Below, in pieces: positions 10,051-22,000 of a DNA stretch of 28,935 bases. How positions within the stretch are numbered: the stretch's first letter is position 1; each line of letters starts with the position of its first letter. The DNA lies in contig BQKZ01004080.1 in the NCBI GenBank assembly GCA_036244855.1, positions 23,707 to 52,641 of the forward strand, read 5' to 3'. The position numbers and the translations under genes were made by a program. Source of the DNA: Temnopleurus reevesii. Lineage: Eukaryota > Echinodermata > Echinoidea > Temnopleuroida > Temnopleuridae. The notes below the pieces were generated by a model, which was not told the origin of the DNA, did no database searches, and worked only from the letters and a program-made list of their open reading frames with translations.

Positions 10051-13000
10051 CTAATGATAGAAGTAAAACAAAAGAAAATAAAGGTATAGAAGATTAAAAT
10101 CTGCAGGTGTGTACCCACATGCAATCAATTGAATGGTATATTGTACTGGTTTGGATTACTCTTATTGCCTTTAATTCACAATAAGTGTCAAATATATGAA
10201 CCAATGGACAACTGGAACCAGGTGGACCCTGCACAAAGTCTATAGTAATTACAAAATACAGTAGCCAATGGGTTAATAGTCTTCATTTGTTAGACTTATT
10301 TGCGTAGGATGTCAAACAGTAATCTTAAACACTCCAGTGCAGCGTAATTCAGTGCTCAGCGGTCAAATAGGGGCATATGCAAGCCATTTAAGAGAGGAAT
10401 AATATTTTGCAAATTGACTGTTGTTGAAGCTTGATTCTAATTTTTCAAAAGCTGTGTCTCTAAAAAGCTAGGAAAACTATTTTTTTTTTTTTTTTTTGGG
10501 GGGGGGGGGACCACCAGAATTCAGAAAAGTACATAGATATTTCCTATTGAGGGTAAATGACTAACTGATTGCTGATGGCAATTTATTTCAAACTTGAAAA
10601 AAGTACATACCTGATAGAACCAGCTAGAAGAGGGTTAAACGCATAGAGCCAGTCAAAGACGTCCTTGTCTCCGAGAGTCTGCAACAGGAACCCGCGGTAC
10701 TTGGTACAAACAGAGAACGTGTTGGGTGTCTGTAGTGCAAAGAGAAACAAATGCGGATGAGAATGATACCCATCTTATTCAATATTGAGGTAATACTAAG
10801 TAAGAAGATCTTGGGGACCAGTTGCTCAAAATCGTTTAAGATATCTCTATATTGCAATATCAGGTTAGTTTCTTGTGAGGAAGGTGTTATAAAAAACTAG
10901 CACGCATTTGGTTGCAAGATGGAGAAAGCACAAATCATTTTGAGCAACTGGAAACAGCAACTTTGATGAAAGACTGATTGCAGGGACTATATTGTTCTTT
11001 TTACTGTAAAGAACTAATAACATGCTTTTAATTTGTTATTTTATGTATTTTTTTAAAGTGATGTGAAATAAATTTAATTGATTGAATTGAATTGCACTAG
11101 CAAAGATTTGCTTGATTTAATAAGATTGAGGTGGGGAGATGATGATTTGAAGATCAAGAAAAGCATGATGATGCAGCCAAGCATGATTAATATTTGACAG
11201 CTGTTTGGTGATTTTACAAGCAGTGAGTGCGCAATCATAGTAGAAACATGATCACAAAGAGACCCCCTAAAACTATGATTAAAATGTGTTATAATGTTAC
11301 TCTATTGCACTTGTTTCATCATGTCTCTTGTATATAATGGTCATATAAGCATTTACAGTATTTTTAACTACGCAAATTCTTGCATGTGACTAACTGATTT
11401 CTCTCTTTTTTAAATATGCGAGAATATATACCCTGATCTCATATTGAAAATGATCATTTTTTGCTGAAGAATGACTATTTATATCATCTGATGATCAAGT
11501 ACATGCTCTATACAGCAAACAGCAAAAGGCACTATACAGCAATCAACAAAATGAACTACAAAGTGCATTGAATAAGTAGATAACACATACAAAAATTAAA
11601 CAAATGCATGCATGAACTATAAAAGTACATTCTAACCAGCCCATTTTTTAAAATTCATAATCGAGAAAGTATATTAAAAAAATATGAATGATTCTGTTTC
11701 TTAAAAGGTTAATAGATATGTTAGATTAAAACAAATAAGAGCATGAGGCTCTAGAAGAGAACTAAAATTTGATATTTTCATGTATTTCTTTCAGGCATAT
11801 TCCTATTTTGGACTATTTCTGTACAAGTAGAGTCAACTCTGCCTAATTCGAACATGTCTAAGTCAATGTGATATTTGGAAAAGAATTGTATAAAACTTGT
11901 GTTTTATGTTACTTCCTCTGAGTCTTACTTCTCACAAGTCAAATAGATTTTGGTTGTTCAAAGAGATTTGACTTATGCAGTGTTTACTGTAACCATTACT
12001 ACAATATTTCATGCAATGGTACAAACTGATCAGCCGATCAGGTACATGCTATTTTGCCAATCAATATCTTACACAAACACAACATTTGTTTAGAAAATTA
12101 AAACAAAAATCAATTGAGGGGCTCATGCAACAGCATGCTACACAACAAAGGAAGAAGCTGAAAAGCATTACTTTTCTTTTGTATATACCCAACATCTTGA
12201 AAGATTTCCTCATAGAAGGTTGAATAATCTTGTGAGAGAGAGAGGAGTTCACTCTTTTAAATATTTGCTTTTTCAACTTGAACAGGGATACAAGCTTGTG
12301 TCAGTACAACCTATAGCTAAGATTATTTGAAAAGTAAATTTGTTTTTTTAATTCAGAACTTATTTCATATAACCCGATCTTCTGCATGTCGCCAAAATAT
12401 TAGTTTTTACACAGATCTACAAATACATGTAAAGCTAAAAATGTATAGCATGCTAAAGAAATCAAACATGATCAACATGCACAAACACAATTGCGAATAG
12501 ATGCATGATTAGTAAACTGTTAGCACAAGACAGAAAATTATCATGCTGCTGAAGAATTCTTTGTGATATCTTGTATATATTTATACTAATATAGATGTAC
12601 TTCAGAGAGACTAACATAACTTATCTAGAACAGGAGTGAATGGCAAAATAAGGATTACATCCAGATTTGTTTCAGTATATTTGCAGCATTCTGTGTTGAA
12701 AAATTCATTTTTCTTTGATATATTTCTTTGATATGGTGCAGATTAGATAACTTAAAATGCAAAACATAGCTTTGTTACATTAATTCTGAACGCCTTCGAT
12801 GTAATCAGTAATGTAACAATAAATTTGATGACATGATTAAATATAAATGCAGTGATTTAGGTAAAATAATTAAATCAAAACTGATGGACTGCGAAGGTGA
12901 AACTATACTGTAAGAGGACTTTGAGATATTAAGTATTCAAAAGAAGTTAAAGTTTTAATCCAATCCCCCAAAAAAAAAATCTTTTAAAAAATCAAGTAGG

Positions 13001-16000
13001 AAGATGAGGATTAAGATATGAGGACATGATATTGTAAATAAAAAATGGGGACCAAATGGCAATATAAGATTAAGGAAAATAAGAATAATTGGGTATTGAG
13101 GACATACATATAGGTGCGATTTATTAATCAGGTTAAGAGTAACAAAATGTAAGTACGTTTCGTTCTAGGCAGGGAGATGCAGATTAAGCAATGGGGATAA
13201 ATCAGAAAATCGGGATAAGGGTTTGGAAAGGATTGGGATTAGGTAATAGGGATCATACTATTTTAAAGTTGGAATGGTTAAATAGCGAGATCAGAAAGAA
13301 GGGTAGGGGGCAAAAAAAAAATCAGATTTAAGGTTAGGGATTAACTGGCAATATCAGGATTAGGATTAAAGTCATCTACTTGCGGTGTAACTAGGATTAA
13401 AATAATCTAGATGGGTGATATATATACGATAAGAACAGAGGGGTCATGAGGACTCCTTTGATTTAGGATCAACTGGCAATATCAGGATTAGGATCAAAGA
13501 AATCTACTTAGGGAATAATACGGATTAAAGTAATCTGGATGGGTGATATATATATATATACGATAAGAATAGGACAGTGTTTCACCAAGATAAGAACAAT
13601 TTTGAGAAAGACTTTAAGATCGACTGGTACCTTGGTACTGGTTCTTGTGCGTAATAATTGATAATGTTACACATATTCAGCGCAAGAACTGATACCAGTC
13701 GATCTTAAAGTCGCTCTAAAAGTCTTTCTTATCTTGCTGAAACACTGCCCAGAAGGGACAGATGACTCCTTTGATTTAAGATTGACTAGCAATATCAGGA
13801 TTATTGGGATTAACTTGGGGGATAATTAGGATTAAAGGCTAGGGTGATATATACGATAAGAACAGAAGGGACATGAAGACTAACGACAATGTTGAGATGT
13901 CTTGCCCTGAGCATGGCCTGTTGGTCTTCACTGTACTCCACCCTCGCCGTGGCTAGGTTGATCAGGCCACGCTCCACCGGGTCCTTCTCGTTGTTGTAGA
14001 TGTAGACGTAGGGCCGTCGCACCACCACGTAGCGCGTCACCCAGCCGGCCGTCTTCTCCTCCAGGAAGTTGAGGTAACCGCGCCGCGATACGACAGGGCT
14101 GCGAAAAGAGAGGATGACAGGGATTAGATATAGATGATATTCTAGTGATATATAGTTAAAAAGTAATCTATATGTAATATAATTTGTTGTCTAACAACGG
14201 CCCTTTTAAAGGGAAGATCCAGCTAACATATTTTTTAAAGCAGTAGAGCAGAAAAATGATATCACCAAAGATGACAAAGTTGCTTATTTGTCAAGTGATG
14301 TGCATTGTTTCACCTGATTTCTATGTCATAAAAAATTCACAATTTTCCTATCAAATTTCCAATTTTCTTCAAATCTATCATGTTCTTTTTAATTATTCTG
14401 ACAATGCCGAAAAAGAAATTGACTGGATTTGCCCTTTAATATGATAAGTGCTCTTTCTAAATGATAAAACAACTTTTCAAAATCTGAATAATTATATTTT
14501 GGGGGGAGGGGACATAATACAATGGTGCAATAATCATTTCAAAAACATAATCTACATGGATATGAAGCTTGTCATCAATATCTAAAGTTTTGCTATCCTT
14601 ACAATGAAAATAACACTGATTTGGCACTGTAAATCTTAATTCCCAAGTATACTAATTATTTCTCCAAAAAACAATAACTCAAGTCTCATGAAATGTTAGA
14701 ATGGAGTATATTCAGTTGATTTACATGTACATGTATATTATTTCATTTGCTAACTTTCTAATGATTGATCATGCACAGAATACCCTTAAAATAACGATTG
14801 ATCCTTATGTTTATACCAGTATTTATTTAAAAAATATATAACATGAAAAATCATGCATTTATAGACATGCTGTTAGATATAGCTTTTAATGCCACTAAAA
14901 CTTCATATCTCACTAAAAATAGAACACTGCAGTTGGCCACAAATAGGCTTGAATTTCGGACATCCTTTCTACCAAATACTATTATCAAAACAATTAGAAC
15001 TACTATACACATCATCATGTTAGTTTTAAAAAATCTTTGAAAATACACATCAAATGATAAAAACATGTTTTATATCATACACTCATCAAATAATTCACAC
15101 GGTGAAAGTCAACACCTTCTTTGTTATTTCTTGTCTCTGAAAGTAGAGACGAAAGTAAACAAATATCAAACCCCCAAAACATGTTTTGATCCATTGTATT
15201 TTGTAAAAGATGGATTCTAATTTTTTGTGTCATGCTTTATATTTTTGTGCAGTATGGACTAACATTTTGTGCTGAGCCCCCCAGAAAACAGAGAATAGAA
15301 TCCATCTAAGGAAAAAAACAGCCCCTGATAAAATGGTTCATGCAGTCGCCTACATGTGCAATTACATGTACCACTACACATTTCCCAGTAATTATAGTCT
15401 AAATAGCTGTTGATGGTATATCGAACAATATCCTGGTTGCATTGTAAAAACAATAAAATAAAGCATGCAAAAAACGTCAAACTCACACACAACTCAATAT
15501 CATAAATGTAAAAAAAGAATTGTATGCCCCCATTTGTTAAACAAGTAAAAAATGTATGTTTCCATCATGAAATATGAGAACAAAATTGTTCAGCAAGGTT
15601 CACTACATTTAAAACATTTCAACCATTAGCACCGTTCAAGCACTACACCACAAGCACTTTCACAAACTTGCTGTACATCGTACCTTAAGCCAGCGCTAAT
15701 AACAAGAGAAACAGAATGAAAGAAAAAGGACAATTAAATCAAAGGAAAAATGAAAGCAAAGCAACAGACTACATTTTATAAAAATTATTCTATGCAAATA
15801 ACTAAAAAAGACTAACACAACTAGAACAGCAAAGAGATAAGAACAAAAAAAGGAGAACTAGTATACAGGGTCATGCATACAAGTGAATAGTATTTTCTTT
15901 TCTTCACAGGGTGAAAAACAAACACATAACATGAACAATAAGAATTTTTTTTTTCGTGACCATGTATTTTTCAACTTTCAGAAGGAGTTGGCATTTGAAG

Positions 16001-19000
16001 ATATACGATGCTCAAATAAGCTGAATATGTAAGAATTATGCAAATAATTGACTTTGCACTCTGCAAAATGCTTCCTTTCATGCATGCATATTTGCTTCTT
16101 TTTGCGTAAAAGGACAATATTCCGTAAAATAGTATATTTTCTATGAGCATGCTTTCAAAGAACACCCACATCTTCTGAAGATTTTTAAGCTCCATCATTT
16201 CACCGGAGTCACAACCAATATAAGAAAACAAATTAACCTGAACATGTATCAATTTTAAAAGACCCAACCACGTCTTTTTTTTTTAATACTTGTCATGCAT
16301 GAGAAAGGCGTCTCTTTAAAAACACAAACAATTTTATATAGGGTTATAAATTTTCTTTTATAATTTCCGTTCATAATACATTCATCAAGCTTCTCGGCTC
16401 ATGAGGCTATAATCTTTTATTCTACTGTGTAGTGAATTTAGCATCTAATAATGTTTAAAAAAATAATTTATTCTTCTAAATGCCACCTACAATAATGTTT
16501 AAAAAGACAAATTCATTAATCTAATTGCCAGAAGACTCCCCTTAGCAAAAAGGAGACAAAGAAAAAATAACAAAAAACGGAATAGCGCTCACCTAACTCT
16601 GATCTCCTCAACCTCTGGTACATATAGAGGGCGCAGTCCGCCCCTCCCCTTCTTCCCAAATCCATCGCCATACCCTGCCCCGGTGGGCGAGGTGCAGTCG
16701 TCGACCGAACTTTGAATACCCGGGAGCTCTGTGGGAATGGGGATTTTGCGGGTGGTGGTGGGTGACAGACATCGTAGATCGGGGAGGGACGATGCGAGGG
16801 ATTTGTTCTGCTCGTTGACGTTGCACTTGGAGGGACTGCGCGGGGTGGGGGTCTCGATCTGGGGCGGGGAGTCGGCCCCTGTCACTTGGAGGGTCACCGG
16901 TGGGATGTCTGCCGATTGCTGCATGGGAGTGAGTGTTAAAAGAAATGTGTGTTAAGTTGGAATGAAGGCATCATCACTTTAGTTTAGTACTCATGAGATT
17001 CTGAATCATTCAGAATTATATTTTTCAAATTGCTCTTAAAGTAATTTGTAGGTTGGTGAAACACTGTCCGGAAGGCATAAAAGCTACATATATTATATCA
17101 TAATCTTTGTGGACAGATTTGAGACTATCATCTATGGTTCATGACAAGGACACTGTACTCCACCATCATCCTCTAATCATCCCCATCATCATCAGCACCA
17201 TGGTCATCACCATCACTATGAAATCATTATTACCTTAACGGCTGGTGGGCTTCGTAGCAGAAGCTGGCTCTGTGTCAGTAGACTGAGGCACTTGACGATC
17301 AGCTCCTGTCCTTTCAAGCGTTCATGCAATCCAGAGTCATCGTCCCAAGTACCAATACCACCACCACCATCACCACCACTACTACCATCACTATCATCAT
17401 CATCATCATCATCATCATCGTCATAATCATAACCACCTTCACATAACCACCAAGAGCATCATCATATTCATGATCATCACCATTACCATCGAGATCTCTG
17501 CTATCATCATCATCTTCGTCACCATCTCCCCCATAATCCTCACATCATCCTCACAACCATCTTTGTTTCCATGACAATCACCATCATCGGTATTACCTTC
17601 ACGGCTGGTGGGCTTCGTAGCGGTAACTGGCTCTGCGTCAGTAGTCTGAGGCACTTGGCGATCAGCTCCTGTCCCTTCAAACGTTCACCCGAACCAAAAG
17701 CACCAGCAGCCTCGTCTCCCGACACCGCACTGTCCATGGAAGAGAGGGTATCCGACTGCGTCATGTTGGATGCGACCGCGTTGTCCCCAGTAACGGACGA
17801 TTCCATGGAGAGGCTACGGGTGTTGTACTGCTCTTGGGCGATCTTCTCATGGAGCAGGAGTGAGTGGCGCGCCTTTTCAACCTGTTGGATTGGGTGAACA
17901 GAGCGAGAATAGATCATGCAATATTTGAAGGTTGATGAAAGGAATTATATGAGTAAAATGAATTATGTGATGGACGGTCTAAGGTCTGCATGCCTAAATT
18001 TTCCACTTTCAAAAAGAATTAAGTCAACGAATATCCTATTCAATTTTAATTTGATGTCTTCACAAATATTCTTCAGAGAATGTATGGAACATATCTCAGA
18101 AAATTCTTCAGAAGAGCAATGTCACATCTAAGTCACTCCATATTATCTATTTCTACCACTGGAAGCCTTTGTTAATCTTACTTTTGATTTTCTTCGCCAA
18201 TTATTTTCTCTAATCCCCTTTAGCCATCTAATGAACGGCATTACCGTGAAAAAGTCCAACCCTCTGTACACTTGCGTTCATTTTGTCAGCGCCCGGGAAC
18301 CTCATTCATCTGGAGAGGTGGCTGTTTTCATGATTTGGCCGACTGAATCACTGCGAGGACACATGGATTACTCGACTAATCCCCACTTCTTCTAATCTGT
18401 TGAGTTTTTCCAGCTCCCACTGATGATCCAGGATGAAGGAGTCAGCTCGTGGCCTCCATCCCTTCAGGTTCTCCTCTCCGCAGATTTTTTTTTTTATTTA
18501 TTTATTTTCCACACATGGGCTGGAACACCCTCCTCAGCCATAAGGCTGTTCTTCTGAGGGGTACATCAGATGTATGTTCCCGATGTATTAATTACAATGC
18601 CCCATATGATAATAACCCACATTGGCTATTTCTACCACTGAAAGCCATCATTGTTGCCATTTTTGTTCTTTGTCAACAATTAATTCAAAATTAGTTGCGA
18701 TTTTGGTACAATTATTTTTTGCTGGTCCCCTACACCTCTCAATCAAGCAGCATTCTTGTGAAATAGTCCATCTCTTCACAGAAATGCGTTTATTTTGTCA
18801 GCCTTGTAAAAAAAAAGATGAGCAAGGGACTAGAGAGGTGGCTTTTTTGACAATTTCGTCACTGAATCGCTGCGCAGACACATGGATTACTCGACTAATC
18901 CGTACCTCTTCTAATCTGTTGAGTTTCTCCAGCTCCCACTGGTGATCCAGGATGAGGGAGTCAGCTCGTGGCCTCCATCCCTTCAGGTTCTCCTCCCCGC

Positions 19001-22000
19001 GAACGTACGTTCCCGATGTATCGATCACCTTCCTCATCCTCCTCTGGGTGCCTGGAAAGTGCAATGACCCACAACAATAAGTTTGTTCACCATAATTACA
19101 AAGTTAGTCAACAGAATATAATATTTGATGAACAACATCTTCTGGTCATTCACTAAAAAAAGGTATTGAACCAAAATTGACAAAACTTGATTAATCTTGA
19201 TATTTTTTAAAAGTAAAAACTAAATAAAAGTGGGCTGCAAAAACAACAACTATGTATTCTATTTCTATTTCACAGTAAAACCTTTTGGAGAATTACGCAC
19301 ATTTTAGTCTGAACAGGAAATTGATTTTTATTGTTTTCTTACCATACATTTGTTAGTTGATTAGTTTATCATATTTTTGTGAAATTCAAAGCTAACCTTA
19401 AAGTAGCAAATTTGGTATTGGGGGAAATCAATTTCTATAGATGCATCTCAAATGTCAGTTGTAAATGCTATTGTACATGATATTGTACATTGGTAAATAC
19501 TAAGTGAGGTACAAATACACATAAGCCCCCCCCCCAAAAAAAAAAACAACAAAAAAAAACAACAATTACTATGCATCTTGTAGATTGTTGCTTTAATTTC
19601 AGGTTAAAACCTATTGAGATTTAACATAATTCAATTTGATCAGAACATAAAGACTGCTACATGTATGTCCTAAACTGTTCTACAGAATAAAAGCTTTCAA
19701 TCGTGTTTGGTAAAACGTCTACACTATACAAATAATCACATAAAGCAATGTCCGCAAGATAATATATGTCCGAACAAATTATATCTAAAAGAATGGTGTA
19801 AAATGGAACAGAATGCTGATGTCTAATAATTTCATGCATTCTAAGGTGCTTCAAATGATTTGAAAAAAATGTAAGAAGCCCCTGGTACTTCTTCTTTTAT
19901 AAAACAAAATCCACATTTACGTTTTGTTTATCAAAGGCCATGCAGATACAATATCACATATTGTTGCCAATTGTTAACAACATGATTGTACAATTGTGAT
20001 TATTAATTAATTTTAAGTACTGACCAAACATTTCATCAAAAATTCAGCACCAACACTTACATGAGAACCATAATTTGAAGCACCTATAGCTAACATGCAA
20101 GCATATATTATGTTGTCTTGATAGTCATAAGGGTCTTGAGAGAAAACGATATTGATGTAATGGAATTTTATTCCGTAACACCTTTGCGCCTTCAGGTCCA
20201 AGTTTATTTGACTTTTCGCAAACTTTTTCAAGAATTTCAATCAATCAAAACAATAAAATTACAAACATTCCGAATTAGCCTAATTTTGTCAGACTTTGGC
20301 AAAATTGGCCTTTGAAGGAATTGCCCATGTGTGAACCAAAATCATAGAGAAAAGTTGTGTAGGGATTTTTAGACATCATGTAGTATCCTATGGACCATCG
20401 ACAACAAATAAAATCTAAGTGAATGAATACCAAAATCACTAGGTGATATAAAATCGTGCATGTGCATGCAAGTAGAAATAGGTGATTTTTCAAGCAGCCA
20501 GGCACAGCCCTGAGGATAAATTCAATCAAAATGCAAATGGGCAAAGTTCCATGCAATATGAAATAATAAAAATTGAGAAAAATTCAGCTTGAATGAGTCT
20601 TCTGTCATATTCTAATCCTAGGGTTAATCAACCTAACTACAACTATAAACCATCCACCTGCATTACATACAGTCAGCGATATACTCTATCTATTGCATTT
20701 ATGTTTCTGTGCGATTAGGGCTGAATTTTTCAAGTACATTCGGTATTAGGATTATTTGCATCAAAATAGTCATATACTATTAACAAGCAGGATATTCATA
20801 TTGTCATTCTGTAAATTTATTTCTAAATCATCTTGAATTCTAAAAGATAGTAATGTCTTCCAAATCATACACTGGGGGTCATTTCTTAATATCCCCATGG
20901 AGATCTAGAAAATGATTTGTGAAAAAATCTATACTACAGTGTAGCAGCAAGTAGTTATCATAACAAATAAAGGTGAAAGGCAAGTATTCTTCTTCCTATG
21001 TGAGAATTTTTGTAGTTCTTTACTATCTAGTTGTATGAATTTGTCCAAAAATAGGTATGTATAATTACTTGGGGGAAGGATTTTGGACATAAAGAATAGC
21101 TGTGAAAAATGGAGTGAAATTCTAATCAATATGTAATTCAAAAAATCCTTAGTCACATATGTGCAATATGTTGGACTATCTTTTTGAGGTGAGAAGTGAA
21201 GGGTGACACAGAGTCAAAGGTCATGAGAGAAAGTTAAAAAAAATATCCAAATCAATTATTGGCATTTGAGTTTCTAAATGGGAATCCATGAGTAAATGAT
21301 GATTCATAAGACAAAAGTAAAGTGAAGGCTAAATTCGTCATTCTTCCTTCAATGCAAATCTGGAATTGAACTAATTTAGTGCAAGTTGTGGAAAAAGTAA
21401 GAGATAAAAGTCTATGGCCCGTATTCTGATAGCGAGGTTTAAGTTAACCCTGGTCTAAATCTGTGGTTTAAGTATGGGTAGCCAAAAGTGCCAAACCTTC
21501 ATTCACAATGAATAATTCTTATATTAACTGCTTTCTTTTCAAATGCTCTAATAATGTAGAAAACTATTCAGGTTTTCATTCCAAGACAGTTGAATATAAT
21601 ATGAGTACCATATGTGCTGGTAAATTAAACATCGACTGTTAAAGCTTCCAGCCTTTTTTGGCTTTCCATACTTAAACCACAGGTTTAGACCAGGGTTAAC
21701 TTAAACCTCGCTATCGGAATACGGGCCTATATGTTTTTATACATGTGTAGGTTTAAATATGGTTTTAATGAGATTACATGGACAAATATTCGATAAATTG
21801 AATATATATCAAGTCCACCTCCCCTGAAACCCATTCTATAGGGAGAAAGGCAAAGCATATAAATAACATAAATGCAAAAATAACATATGCAGAACATAAA
21901 AGGTCTGGGGACGAATGAGCTTTCTAAATTGGTAAGAACATATGCCAAGAACAGAAAAAAAACCATAATATCAGATTGAAAAGGAGAGTAAATATTTAAA

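Noticed and set aside
12890..13320. Telomere-like GGATTA/GGGATTA words suggesting an interstitial telomeric repeat
   Set aside because: The words are irregular and fit decay of the 130-bp intronic tandem array; no perfect TTAGGG array is present.
13810..13905. Extension of the PH-domain frame past the conserved sequence ([10 protein letters not shown]...)
   Set aside because: The homology stops at the Arg before it and resumes in the exon at 10729; the extension lies in tandem-repeat intron.
16608..16955. Overlapping open frames in other frames of the linker exon
   Set aside because: They are shadows of the KIF1 coding frame, which has homology, splice sites and matching phases.
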